DNA from: Natronorubrum aibiense
Lineage (GTDB): Archaea > Halobacteriota > Halobacteria > Halobacteriales > Natrialbaceae
Length of the DNA: 64,000 nucleotides
NCBI RefSeq assembly: GCF_009392895.1
Contig: NZ_CP045488.1
Location: 2,232,001-2,296,000, forward strand
Direction: 5' to 3'
Position 1 is the stretch's first letter; every line of letters starts with the position of its first letter. A program made the position numbers and the translations under genes. Below are positions 16,905-26,475 of this stretch, in pieces. The notes beneath the pieces were generated by a model. The model saw only the letters and a list, made by a program, of their open reading frames with translations, was not told the origin of the DNA and ran no database searches.

Positions 16905-19900
16905 TCAGTCGCGTACTGTCTCCGCTCCGTCGTTGACCGTTGGGAGCGTAAACGAAAACGTCGATCCGTCGCCGGGTTCGGAATCGACCCAGATCTCGCC
17001 GCCGTGGCGTTCGACGATGCGCTCACAGAGCGCGAGACCGATGCCGCTTCCTGTACCCTCGTCGACGGCATGGAGCCGCTGGAAGATCTCGAAGATGCGG
17101 TCGGTATCTTCAGGTTCGATCCCGATTCCGTTGTCGCTGACCGAGATTACCCATTCGGTGCTGGCACGGTGGGTCGACACGTCGATTCGCGGCGGAGAAT
17201 CGCCCGCGTATTCGATCGCGTTCGAGAGCAGATTCTGGAAGACCTGTCGCAACTGGTTCCCGTCGCCTTCGACACGGGGTAGCGACTCCGCGGTGATCTT
17301 GGCGTCGTGTTCGTCGATCTGGACGCCCAGATCTCGGCGGACGTCCGCGAGCACGTCGTCGAGTTCGACCGGCGCGAACGGCTCGCCCTGCGTTTCGATT
17401 CGCGAGAACTCGAGCAGACCGTCGATCATGTCCCGCATCCGCTCGGCACCGTCGACGGCGAACTCGAGGAACTCCTGACCGTCCGCGTCGAGTTCGTCAC
17501 CGTACCGACCCTCGATGAGTTGGAGGTAACTCGAGACCATCCGCAACGGCTCCTGTAAGTCGTGGGAGGCGGCGTAGGCGAACTGCTCTAAGCGCTCGTT
17601 CGACTCCTCGAGGCGACGGCGGTACTCCTTTCGTTTGGTGATGTCCTGGACCATGAGCATCCCGGCGAACACGTCGCCATCGTCGTTGCGAACCGGGAGC
17701 GTGTACGTGAGGAGGTCACGGCCCTCGTAGGTGAACTCGAAGGTGTGTTCCTCGCCCGCCAGTGCGGCCCGGAACTTCGGCTCGACGTCGTCGACGATGT
17801 CGTCAGGGTACCGATCGTAGATGCAGGTACCGATCAGTTCTGACCGGGAGATGTTCCGTTCGTCGAGCATCTCGCCGCCGACGAGCGTGTACCGGAGGTC
17901 GTCGTCGAAGAGGGCGACGGCTCCGTTCGGGAAGTGGTCGACGAGGGTTCGGTAGCGACGCCGGCTCTCCTCGAGTTTCCACTGTCGGGCTTTCCGTTCG
18001 GTGATGTCCCGGACCACGCCGATCCGTCGCCGTTTCCCGGACTCGTCGTCGACGTGGGTCGTGAGCGTGGCTTCGGTCGGAATTCGGTCGCCGGCCGCCG
18101 TCTCGATCTCGACCTCGAATTTCGTCTCACCCGGCTCAGCGGCCAGTTCCTGTGCACGTTCGCTGACGCCCTCATCGACGACGAGCGAGGTATGTGAACC
18201 GAGCAATTCCGACCGCGAGTAGCCGGTCAACTCGGCGTACGCCCGGTTGACCATCGTGAACCGATCGTCGTCGTCGACCGTGTAGATGCCATCGTCGACC
18301 GCTTCGACGATCGTCTCGTATTTCGCCAGCCGTCGCTCGCGATCCTTGCGGTCGGTGACGTCGACGTCGATCCCGACGATGCCGACGACGTCCCCCTCGT
18401 CGTCGGCAACGGGTACCGCTCGAGCGTGGATCCAGCGCATCTCGCCGTCGTCGGTGCGGATCCGGAACTCCTCGTCGTATTCGGTTTCGGGAAGTCCCGT
18501 GTACGCGTCCCGAACTCGCTCGCGATCGTCCGGGTGGACGACCTCGAGAAACGAGAGCGCGTCCTCGTACAGCGACTCGCGGCTGCGGCCATAGACGTCC
18601 TCGTAGGAGGGGTTGATGTAGAACAGATCTTCCGGATCGGCACCAGCCAACCAGATGGTCTCGTCGAGGTGTTCGGCGAGCGTTCGGAACTGCCGTTCGC
18701 TCTCGCGGAGGTTGGCTTCCATCTGTTTTCGTTCCGTTACGTCTCGAGTGACGCCGACGCGACCCGTTTCGCCGTCCATCTCGAACGGGACGAACCGATT
18801 TTGTACGCTGCGCGGATCGCCATCCGGGCCGGTAATGGTCGTCTCGAACTCCACCGACTCGCGCGTTCCGTCGACGAGATCGCGCCACTCCTGTTCGTCC
18901 GTGTCGACGAAGCGATCGCCGAAAAAGGCCGATCCGTGGGATCCGAGCAGGTCCGCTCGCGTGTGTTCGCTCATCGAGACGAACGCATCGTTGACGATGA
19001 CGAATCGTCCCTCGCCGTCCGTGGCGTAGACGCCGTCGTTTACGGTTTCGACGAGCCGTTCGAACCGCCGTAACTGCTCTTCGTACGCTCGTCGTTCGCT
19101 GATGTCCTTGAAATACACCGACAGTCCTGTCGCCGAGGGATAGACGTTCACCTCGAGCCAGGTGTCGGCGACGTCGGAGTACGCCTCGAACGAGACCGAC
19201 TCCTGAGTCGCCATCGCCCGCCGATACTCCGTCTCGAACTGGGTACCGACGGCGCTCGGGAACGCCTCCCAGACGTTCTGTCCGACCAGTTCATCGTCCG
19301 CGACGTCGAGCAGCGTCGCGGCGTGTTCGTTGACGTACGTGTACGTCCACTCCGTATCGATCGCGGTAAACGCGTCGGTGACCCGATCGAGCATCACCTC
19401 GAGTTCGCTCTCGAGGTGTTTTCGCTCGGTAACGTCTCGAACGACGCCGACTCGTTTCTCACTGCCGTCGTCTGCGGCGATGATATCGAACCGGCTTTCG
19501 ACCGTCCGCGTCCCGTCCGATCCGGCGATGATCGTCTCCTCGAACACCGGACTCTTCGAGCCGCGGGCTGTCGCCCGTTTTTCGGCCTCGGTGGCGTCGA
19601 ACTCCTCGCCGAACACGTCCGACGCCGGCTTGCCACGCAGTTCGGATCGGGTAAACCGGGTCAACTCGGCGAACGACTCGTTTACCAGTTCGAATCGCCG
19701 CTGCTCGTCGAGCACGTAGATGCCGTCGTGGGCCGTTTCAACGATCGTCTCCGTTCGCGTCACCGCCTCGTTCCGACGTCTATTCGCGTGCTCGCGTTCG
19801 ACCGCCGACGCGAGAACGGTCGCGACGGATTCGACGAACGCGATCTCGCCTGCATCGAACTCGCGTCGACTCGTCATCTGCACGCGGAGGATTCCCCACG

Positions 19901-20321
19901 GCTCGTCGCCCGATCCGACGACGACGCCGACTTCGCTGACGACGTCGCGATCGAACTGAGGGTCCGATTCGTCGAACCGGTCGTCGGTTCGGCGATCGGT
20001 AACGACGACCGACTCGTCCGTCGCGAGCGTATAGCTCGCCAGCGAGTCGGGGTCCGCGGCAATCGTCGTCGGTTCGACGGGGCCGTCCCCATCTTCCCAT
20101 CCGTACCTCCCTCGACGCCGGAACTGGTTCTCGTCGGGCACCCTCTCTAAAACGGTGCACGAATCCATCTCCAGCGTCGTGGCCACCGTTTCCGCCACGT
20201 CTCGGAACAGGGCATCGAGATCGTCGCCCTCGAGCGCGCGGCTCCCGAGGGCAGCGACGGCTTGCTGCTGACGAACGCACTGCTCGAGTGTCGCTTCGGT
20301 GCTGGCCGACGACGAATCCAT
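16905..20321 (-). CDS. GAF/multi-PAS sensor histidine kinase
   Basis: This 1138-residue soluble sensor kinase has no obvious membrane segment. Domains in order are: GAF about 20-180, then six PAS/PAC units (about 190-300, 305-410, 420-530, 545-660, 670-775, 790-895), the HisKA helix pair with phospho-acceptor His920 in ASHDLQEPLRMV, and a HATPase domain with NLLSNAIEY, DNGIGI and GTGSGIGLAL. The PAS units end in recognisable D[VI][TS][ED]RK motifs. It probably integrates several redox, light or ligand signals. No response regulator is adjacent; the nearby HalOD1 gene may be an output component. Signals and targets are unknown. Confidence 0.93.
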   Translation of the reverse strand: MDSSSASTEATLEQCVRQQQAVAALGSRALEGDDLDALFRDVAETVATTLEMDSCTVLERVPDENQFRRRGRYGWEDGDGPVEPTTIAADPDSLASYTLATDESVVVTDRRTDDRFDESDPQFDRDVVSEVGVVVGSGDEPWGILRVQMTSRREFDAGEIAFVESVATVLASAVEREHANRRRNEAVTRTETIVETAHDGIYVLDEQRRFELVNESFAELTRFTRSELRGKPASDVFGEEFDATEAEKRATARGSKSPVFEETIIAGSDGTRTVESRFDIIAADDGSEKRVGVVRDVTERKHLESELEVMLDRVTDAFTAIDTEWTYTYVNEHAATLLDVADDELVGQNVWEAFPSAVGTQFETEYRRAMATQESVSFEAYSDVADTWLEVNVYPSATGLSVYFKDISERRAYEEQLRRFERLVETVNDGVYATDGEGRFVIVNDAFVSMSEHTRADLLGSHGSAFFGDRFVDTDEQEWRDLVDGTRESVEFETTITGPDGDPRSVQNRFVPFEMDGETGRVGVTRDVTERKQMEANLRESERQFRTLAEHLDETIWLAGADPEDLFYINPSYEDVYGRSRESLYEDALSFLEVVHPDDRERVRDAYTGLPETEYDEEFRIRTDDGEMRWIHARAVPVADDEGDVVGIVGIDVDVTDRKDRERRLAKYETIVEAVDDGIYTVDDDDRFTMVNRAYAELTGYSRSELLGSHTSLVVDEGVSERAQELAAEPGETKFEVEIETAAGDRIPTEATLTTHVDDESGKRRRIGVVRDITERKARQWKLEESRRRYRTLVDHFPNGAVALFDDDLRYTLVGGEMLDERNISRSELIGTCIYDRYPDDIVDDVEPKFRAALAGEEHTFEFTYEGRDLLTYTLPVRNDDGDVFAGMLMVQDITKRKEYRRRLEESNERLEQFAYAASHDLQEPLRMVSSYLQLIEGRYGDELDADGQEFLEFAVDGAERMRDMIDGLLEFSRIETQGEPFAPVELDDVLADVRRDLGVQIDEHDAKITAESLPRVEGDGNQLRQVFQNLLSNAIEYAGDSPPRIDVSTHRASTEWVISVSDNGIGIEPEDTDRIFEIFQRLHAVDEGTGSGIGLALCERIVERHGGEIWVDSEPGDGSTFSFTLPTVNDGAETVRD

Positions 20322-20393
20322 GTCGCTCGGGGTAAGTGCCGGTCGACCCTAAAGGCTCGCATCAAACACGTGACCGCGCAATCGGTGCGGTCG

Positions 20394-20873
20394 CTACGCC
20401 TCCGTCCCGGTCTCGCGCATTCGATCGGAGAAATCCCAGCCGTACACCACCGCAGGCTCGATCGTGATCGTCACCTCGTCGCGCTCCGCTCGAAGCAGAT
20501 TCTGTGCGAGCGTGGAGTCCGTCCCGATTCGGTATCGCTCGAGGAGCGCACGCAGCGTCTCCTTTTCGGGATCAGGCTCGATCGTCGCGGTTCCCCGCCC
20601 TCTGACACCCGTGTACGGCGGGTCGTTCGTCGACACCTCGAAGGCGACCTCGGGTTCGGACTCGAGAAACGAGACGATATCCGCCCGTGCCGACGTGGCA
20701 CACTGCAGTCGCCAGTCGTCCTCGTCGGCGTCGACAGCGTCCTCGAGTCGGTACCACAGCGAACACATCCAGAGGTGGTCCTGTGGGGTCCGACAGGCGA
20801 CTCTGATCGGAGCCGTCGTTTCCTCGAGTAGGCTGGTGATCGCCGACTGTGAAAGGCTCCCGCGAACGTGCAT
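20394..20873 (-). CDS. Pyridoxamine 5'-phosphate oxidase-like FMN-binding protein
   Basis: This 159-residue protein looks like a split-barrel PNPOx-family flavin protein. It has PIRVACRTPQDHLWMCSLWYRLED early on, then WRLQCATSARADIVSFLES and VSTNDPPYTGVRGRGTATI, a pattern common in haloarchaeal members (first stretch spans about residues 22-45). Such proteins bind FMN or F420 and reduce small molecules or protect cofactors. The specific reaction is unknown. It lies 72 bases downstream of the histidine kinase start region on the same strand but shows no sign of co-translation. Confidence 0.8.
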   Translation of the reverse strand: MHVRGSLSQSAITSLLEETTAPIRVACRTPQDHLWMCSLWYRLEDAVDADEDDWRLQCATSARADIVSFLESEPEVAFEVSTNDPPYTGVRGRGTATIEPDPEKETLRALLERYRIGTDSTLAQNLLRAERDEVTITIEPAVVYGWDFSDRMRETGTEA

Positions 20874-20928
20874 GGCTGTGCCAACGGACTCGAGGGGTAA
20901 AATAGCGACCCGGGATGGGTAGGGACAG

Positions 20929-21525
20929 CTAGATGAGTGGGATGATCATGAACTCGTAGCTGAAGATGTGGTTGAGCATCACGTACGTGACGACACCCAA
21001 CACGAGGCTTAGAATCCACGAGCCCGCGGCGATGCGGCCGACTTTCGCATGGACCGTGTTTCGCAGCTCTGCCGGGGTGTGGGTCAGCCCGAGAATCAGC
21101 GCGTAGAGGACGACTGGCACGGCGACGATCGAGAGGAGGATATGGATCGCCAGCATCGCCAGATAGGCGTAGTAGTAGAGGTCGGGACCGACGAAGTACT
21201 TCTCGCCGCCGCCGCCGACTCGAACGAGGTAGACGACCAGAAACAGCAGAATCAAGGTGAACGCGCCGACCATCGCGAGGCGGTGTTTTTCGACTTCGCC
21301 GGCCCGAATCCAGTACCAGCCGGCGACCAGCAACACCGTCGCAGCCGCGTTGATCACCGCGATCGCGTGCGTGAGCAGATTGATCTGTGCGATCGTCAGG
21401 TCCGGATAGATCGGAATATCGAGGACGAACGTGCCGATCACTAACGCGTAGCCAACGATCGTCAGGAGGATCGTCGCCCCGATCGGCCGCTCTCGAAGCC
21501 GTCGTCTCGCGGTGGCGGTTGCCAT
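20929..21525 (-). CDS. DUF420 membrane protein (CtaM-like)
   Basis: This 198-residue protein has five or six hydrophobic helices and the conserved histidines of the DUF420 family, in LLTHAIAVINA, EKHRLAM, LAIHILLS and VHAKVGRIA. A bacterial DUF420 member, CtaM, is required for assembly of a heme aa3-type quinol oxidase, so a role in terminal-oxidase maturation is plausible. That would agree with the heme O synthase at 8391. The haloarchaeal function has not been read from this sequence. Confidence 0.88.
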   Translation of the reverse strand: MATATARRRLRERPIGATILLTIVGYALVIGTFVLDIPIYPDLTIAQINLLTHAIAVINAAATVLLVAGWYWIRAGEVEKHRLAMVGAFTLILLFLVVYLVRVGGGGEKYFVGPDLYYYAYLAMLAIHILLSIVAVPVVLYALILGLTHTPAELRNTVHAKVGRIAAGSWILSLVLGVVTYVMLNHIFSYEFMIIPLI

Positions 21526-21647
21526 TATCGAGGATTGGGATAGGTCCCGTATCTGTCTTGCTGTTCTCGGTTTGGACGCTCGCTACAGTTGTCTCGCTCG
21601 AGACCTCCCGTGATCCCAACAGCTCCCCCCGGAACTGTCGGTGTCAG

Positions 21648-21932
21648 TCAGTCGGATTTCTCGAGCGTGATCGACCCGTTCCGTTCGATGGTGACGTCGT
21701 AGCCACAGAACGGGAACGAGACCTGGCCGCCCGGTCGCGGCGTGCCGTCGGCCCGCGGCGCAAAGAGCAGGTCGAGTGCCTCCGGGTCGACGGCGGCGTG
21801 TAACGACTCGTACGTCGGTGGTCGCAACTGCTTGGTTGGAATCTCTTCTGCTTCGGCAATCGCTTCGACGACTGCTTGACTTGGGTCGCTCCACTGTGAA
21901 CTATCGGTGTGATCGCCGCCCCCCTCCGTCAT
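21648..21932 (-). CDS. HalOD1 output-domain protein
   Basis: This 94-residue protein matches the haloarchaeal output domain HalOD1, with SQAVVEAIAEAEE near the N-terminus, PPTYESLHAAVDPEALDLLF in the middle and FPFCGYDVTIERNGSITL at the end. HalOD1 occurs alone or behind receiver domains and is thought to act in signal output. A TTTTATTT box about 27 bases before the ATG (minus strand, near 21959) suggests a leaderless transcript. It may act with the nearby multi-PAS kinase, which is inference. Confidence 0.87.
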   Translation of the reverse strand: MTEGGGDHTDSSQWSDPSQAVVEAIAEAEEIPTKQLRPPTYESLHAAVDPEALDLLFAPRADGTPRPGGQVSFPFCGYDVTIERNGSITLEKSD

Positions 21933-22123
21933 ATAGCAACTGTATCAAATCGGGTGAAATAAAACTATCTTTCTTAGCTGCATTTCTGATAGGAATGGTG
22001 CTGTCGACGTTCGATATCGAAGGAGTGTCCATCGAGCAGTCACTCGAGAAGGGCTATGGCCGGTCGCAACTGGTGCATAGATTGTTCAAACAATAATTAT
22101 ATTATCGAGATTATACGTGTCGG

Positions 22124-24832
22124 CTAGCTGATGTGGATCGCCGGCTTCCCCGGTCGGCTATTCCCGGCCACGTCGTCGCCGTCGGTCGCTCGCCGGACGA
22201 CGACGTCGGCGTCGAACTCGTCGGTGAGCAGCCACGCGCTGCGCTCTGCGATCGCCAGTTCGGTCTCGGGCTCGAGTAGCTGCTCGAGTTCCGTCCGATC
22301 GACCTGTTCGATCAGGTCGACGACGAACGTCGCGACGGCTTCACGGTCCGCCTCGAGATTGGCCTCGAGCAGTTGGTCGACGAGCGAACCGACATCGACG
22401 TCGTCGAACGTCTCGTCGGCGTGCTCTGTGACCTGTCGTGCGGCGTCGTATTTCCAGTTCTGGGTGACGACGAGTTCGATTCGTTCGGGTTCGTCGATCG
22501 CTGCGACGTCGACGATGTCACGGACGTCAGCGAGCGTCGACTCGACGAACTGTCGCTCGAGTCGATAGTCGTCGACGTCCCTGTCGGGGGTCGGCCAGTC
22601 GGCTTCGACGACCAGCCCTTCGCCACGGAGTTTGTTCCAGAGTTCCTCGCCGAGGTGGGGTGCCATCGGTGCGATCAGCGCCGCGAGCGTGAGCAGGCCT
22701 CGCCGGTAGGTCTCGCCGTGTGGTCGGTCGTACCCGCGGTAGCGTCGGAGCAGTCGCGCCAGTTCCTGGATTTCCGTCGCGGCGCGGTGGAACCGGAACC
22801 GCTCGTACTCGTCGGTCACGGCGGCGATCGTCCGGTCGATTTCGCGGGCGATGTACTCGTCGTGAGTCTGTGTCTCGACGCGGGTGTCGCCTTCTTCGAT
22901 GAACGTGGCGGCCATCTCGTAGAGTGTTTGCTGGAGATCGTAGGCCCCGCGGACGTTGTTCGCGGTCCACTCAAAGTCCTGCTCGGGGTGGGCCGCCGAG
23001 AGGACGAACAGCCGCGTCGTCTCTGCGCCGTACTCTTGCGGTGCGACGACGTTGCCTTTCGAACTGGACATCTTCTCGCCGTCGTACAGCACCGTGCCCT
23101 GACTTTTGAGCTCCGTGATGGGTTCACGTCGGTCGAGCAGGCCCAGATCGGCCAGCGCCCGCGTGAAGAATCGCGTGTAGAGCAGGTGGAGGATCGCGTG
23201 TTCCTCGCCACCGACGTAGACGTCGACGGGCAGCCACTCGGCGGCGCGCTCGGTGTCGAACGGCGCGTCCTCGAGGTCGGGTGAGAGGAATCGGAGGTAG
23301 TACCACGAGGAGTCGACGAACGTGTCCATCGTGTCCGTCTCGCGGCGGGCCGGACCACCGCACTCGGGACACTCAGTCTCGCGGAACGATTCGTGCTCTT
23401 CGAGCGGGTTCCCCGTGGTGCGAACGAACTCCGGGAGTTCGACGGGCAACTCCTCATCCGGCACGAGCACGTGGCCACAGTCCTCACAGTGGACGACCGG
23501 GATCGGCGTCCCCCAGTAACGCTGGCGGGAGATCAGCCAGTCGCGTAGTCGGTAGGTAACGTCCTCCTCGATCGCGTCGTGGTCGGCGACGATCCGCTCT
23601 CGAGCCGTCTCGCTTTCGATCCCGTCGTACTCGCCGCTTGCCTCGAGGACGCCCTCGCCGGTGTAGGCTGCCGCTTCGAGATCGAGCAGCGTGTCGTCGT
23701 CGGGGACGATCACGCCCTCGATCGGCAACTCGTGTTCGCTCGCGAAGGCGTGATCGCGCTCGTTGTGGGCGGGCACGCCCATCACCGCGCCGGTGCCGAC
23801 GTCCTCTAAGACGTAGCCAGCCACGTAGACGGGCAGTTCCGCCCCGGTGAGCGGGTGGATCGCCGTCGCGTCCGTCTCGAGGCCCGACAGGCCGACCTCG
23901 CTCGGATCGCGTTCACGGACGTCTTCGACGTAGTCGGCTACCTCGTCGTCGGCTTCGGCGAGCGCTCGAGCGAGGTCGTGGCCGGGCGAGACCGCGAGAT
24001 ACGTCGCGCCGTACACCGTCTCCGGTCGGGTGCTGAAGATGTCGACGTCTCCGTGGTCGTCGACCGCGAACGTGATCCGTGCGCCTTCCTGCCGACCGAT
24101 CCAGTTGCGCTGAATCTCGCGGACGCCCTCGGGCCACCCCTCGAGGTCCTCGAGGCCGTCGTGGAGTTCCTCGGCGTAGTCTGTGATCGTGAAAAACCAC
24201 TGGTCGAGCTCGCGCCGGCCGACAGGGGTCTCACACCGCCAGCAGACGCGCTCGACCTCGCGGCTCGCGGTGTCGCCGCTCGCTGACGCCGATGATTCAC
24301 TGCGTTCGACCTCGCGTTCCTCGACCTGTGCGGCGGCGAGGACCGTCTCACAGTCGGGACACCAGTTGACCGCTGCCGAGTCGTACTCGACGAGCCCTGC
24401 CTCGTAGAACCGCTTGAACAGCCATTGGTTCCACCGGTAGTAGTCGGGCTCGCAGGTCGTGATCTCGCGAGACCAGTCGTAGCCAAACCCCATCGTTTCG
24501 AGTTCTTCGCGCATCCGGCGGATACACGCCTCCGTCCAGGATCGGGGATCGGTCTTGCGCTCGAACGCGGCGTTTTCGGCGGGGAGGCCGAACGCGTCCC
24601 AGCCCATCGGGTGGAGCACGTCGTCGCCCTGCATGCGGCGATATCTCGCGTACGCGTCGGTGATTGCGTAGTTTCGAATATGCCCCATGTGGAGCGTGCC
24701 GGACGTGTACGGAAACATTCCGAGGACGTAGGTCGGATCGTCGGCGTCCTCGGGTAGCGTGTAGACGTCGTCGCGCTCCCAGACGTACTGCCAGAACTCC
24801 TGGACCTGCGCGTGATCATAATGGTTCGTCAT
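22124..24832 (-). CDS. leuS: Leucyl-tRNA synthetase
   Basis: This 902-residue class I synthetase charges tRNA-Leu in the cytoplasm. The HIGH-type motif is HMGH at residues 48-51 and the KMSKS-type motif is KMSSSKGN near residue 588. Two zinc-ribbon-like cysteine groups are visible (NWCPDCETVL with VCWRCETPVG, and VVHCEDCGHV with ECPECGG). The editing domain occupies the middle and an anticodon-binding domain the C-terminus. The ATG at 24832 (MTNHYDHAQVQEFWQYVW) is the normal bacterial/haloarchaeal LeuS N-terminus, and an upstream in-frame ATG was not used. The domain order resembles bacterial-type LeuS. Confidence 0.96.
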   Translation of the reverse strand: MTNHYDHAQVQEFWQYVWERDDVYTLPEDADDPTYVLGMFPYTSGTLHMGHIRNYAITDAYARYRRMQGDDVLHPMGWDAFGLPAENAAFERKTDPRSWTEACIRRMREELETMGFGYDWSREITTCEPDYYRWNQWLFKRFYEAGLVEYDSAAVNWCPDCETVLAAAQVEEREVERSESSASASGDTASREVERVCWRCETPVGRRELDQWFFTITDYAEELHDGLEDLEGWPEGVREIQRNWIGRQEGARITFAVDDHGDVDIFSTRPETVYGATYLAVSPGHDLARALAEADDEVADYVEDVRERDPSEVGLSGLETDATAIHPLTGAELPVYVAGYVLEDVGTGAVMGVPAHNERDHAFASEHELPIEGVIVPDDDTLLDLEAAAYTGEGVLEASGEYDGIESETARERIVADHDAIEEDVTYRLRDWLISRQRYWGTPIPVVHCEDCGHVLVPDEELPVELPEFVRTTGNPLEEHESFRETECPECGGPARRETDTMDTFVDSSWYYLRFLSPDLEDAPFDTERAAEWLPVDVYVGGEEHAILHLLYTRFFTRALADLGLLDRREPITELKSQGTVLYDGEKMSSSKGNVVAPQEYGAETTRLFVLSAAHPEQDFEWTANNVRGAYDLQQTLYEMAATFIEEGDTRVETQTHDEYIAREIDRTIAAVTDEYERFRFHRAATEIQELARLLRRYRGYDRPHGETYRRGLLTLAALIAPMAPHLGEELWNKLRGEGLVVEADWPTPDRDVDDYRLERQFVESTLADVRDIVDVAAIDEPERIELVVTQNWKYDAARQVTEHADETFDDVDVGSLVDQLLEANLEADREAVATFVVDLIEQVDRTELEQLLEPETELAIAERSAWLLTDEFDADVVVRRATDGDDVAGNSRPGKPAIHIS

Positions 24833-25012
24833 AGTAGCGAGCAGTCTTGCCAGCAACTGGGTGTGCCGGCTATTTCATTGTTCGGCTCATTGTCGGCCCC
24901 TCGAAGCGGTCTTCCCATGAAATCACCTCGAGCATCGCTGAGGTCACCACCGGACGTGGGACTGTTGGCTACGCGTAACAAAGCCCCTCGAGCCAGTTCG
25001 GTCGCACACCGA

Positions 25013-25555
25013 ATGGCGCGCCCCTCCCTCGAACCGGAGCCGACAGCGTCGACCGTGCTCGTAACCATCGTCGTCGTCTCGCTTACCTTCGCGGTTCTCG
25101 GGCTGGTCTTGCTCCCTGCCGTGGGACTTGATCGACCGAATTCGGCCGACGACAGCGAGACTGCCCTTCCGGCCGGTGACTCGAGCGACGATCCAGAACC
25201 GGTTGCCGAGAATCCCACCGACGAGCCTGATCCGGATGCGAACACGGGCGACGAGACGTCATTCGAGACCGACGACGACCCGAGCGACGATGAGGTCGAA
25301 CCGAACGGCGGGGCTGCCGACGACGGCGACTCGGACCCCCCGCTCGACGGTGAGCCCTCGAGTGGCTCGGAAGATGGTCCAGTCGACGACCCTGAGCCGT
25401 TGCCCGAGGCGTTCAACGGGACGGACGACGTGAACTCCGGCGACGATGACGACGGCCCACCGGATACCGCTGGACCGCCCGAAGATGCCGGTCCGCCGGA
25501 TGGAACCGGTGCGCCCGACGGTGCCGGACCACCCGACGCCGTCGGCCCACCGTGA
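25013..25555 (+). CDS. Membrane-anchored, very acidic Pro/Gly-rich extracellular protein
   Basis: This 180-residue protein has one hydrophobic helix near the N-terminus (VLVTIVVVSLTFAVLGLVLL) followed by about 140 residues dominated by Asp, Glu, Pro, Gly and Ser. The tail ends in about five degenerate six-residue repeats of the form xAGPPD. It is probably anchored with the acidic tail outside the cell. No family was recognised. In-frame ATGs upstream at 24812 and 24917 exist, but the segment before 25013 is arginine- and serine-rich and atypical. It diverges from leuS. Confidence 0.6.
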   Translation: MARPSLEPEPTASTVLVTIVVVSLTFAVLGLVLLPAVGLDRPNSADDSETALPAGDSSDDPEPVAENPTDEPDPDANTGDETSFETDDDPSDDEVEPNGGAADDGDSDPPLDGEPSSGSEDGPVDDPEPLPEAFNGTDDVNSGDDDDGPPDTAGPPEDAGPPDGTGAPDGAGPPDAVGPP

Positions 25556-25669
25556 TCGATTCGGCGACTCCCGTCGTTGCTACGCCGTCACAGCCGTCCG
25601 ATACCGGGCCTCGAGCGAGCGGTCGACGGCGACTGCGAGGGAAAATCGGAACCAGCGCTGGACGGCCGC

Positions 25670-26128
25670 TCACCGCGTTCCGGTTGCCGTACCGGCTCTA
25701 ACGGCAGTCCCCGCTGCGTACGCGATGTACGCGGCGAGCACTGCCATAATGAGCCCGCCTGCCACGTTGTTCCAGACGAGCGCCTGAGACGCGACGGCGA
25801 GCCCCTCCGTCGCGACCTGCCCCGCGAACGCGAACGGGGCGACGAGGGTCCACAGGGCAAGCAACGCGACGAGCGACATCACGCCGGTGCTGGTCCTGTA
25901 GCCGTTGGTGATCCGGTAGTAGTTGTACCCCGCGAGCAGGAAGATCGCACCCCCGATCAGCACGTTGTTCCACGTCATGGACGTGGCGGCAGGGTAAAGT
26001 GCCGGTGTGATGGCGATCCACAGGCCGATCAGGGACACGATCCCGCTGAGCCATTTCTGGCCGTCGGGTTCCCCCTGTGCTCGAGTGCGTGGCTCTCCAG
26101 TCGGATCGCTGGTTTTGGACTCGCTCAT
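25670..26128 (-). CDS. SPW-repeat membrane protein
   Basis: This 152-residue protein has four membrane helices arranged as two SPW-like repeats. Each contains the W-N-N signature (TSMTWNNVLIGG and QALVWNNVAGGL) after a short soluble N-terminus. The function of SPW proteins is unknown. A GGAGAG Shine-Dalgarno-like stretch precedes the ATG at 26128; a longer frame starting at 26428 lacks family character. Confidence 0.85.
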   Translation of the reverse strand: MSESKTSDPTGEPRTRAQGEPDGQKWLSGIVSLIGLWIAITPALYPAATSMTWNNVLIGGAIFLLAGYNYYRITNGYRTSTGVMSLVALLALWTLVAPFAFAGQVATEGLAVASQALVWNNVAGGLIMAVLAAYIAYAAGTAVRAGTATGTR

Positions 26129-26475
26129 GGTTCTCTCCGGTTGAAGGATGATTGAGACCGGCCAAAAAGCGTCGTGACTGTTCACGCCCGACCGTAGACG
26201 CCCGCTTGAAACCCGCTTGAAACCGCCACCCGGAACCACCGATATATCCCGCTGCTGCGCTCGAGCAAGATCCTGTTTCGACACGCCAATCTCTGACTGG
26301 CTGTTGGCCCGTCGTGTGGTTAGTACTCGATTACTCCAATCAGTCGTGTTCTCGATCGATTGGCGTTGCCATCTCACTGCGCGAGAGTCGTCTGCGAACT
26401 TATCTACACGCGTGAAATACACCACCACTCACGTATGGGCTCTCGACCGATTCGGCCACTGTCTGTCTCGATCCG
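26129..26475. other. Intergenic region, no gene seen
   Basis: These 347 bases separate the divergent SPW and FkbM genes. A tandem direct repeat, CCGCTTGAAAC twice in a row, occurs at about 26203-26224. No gene or clear TATA box was identified. Confidence 0.5.
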
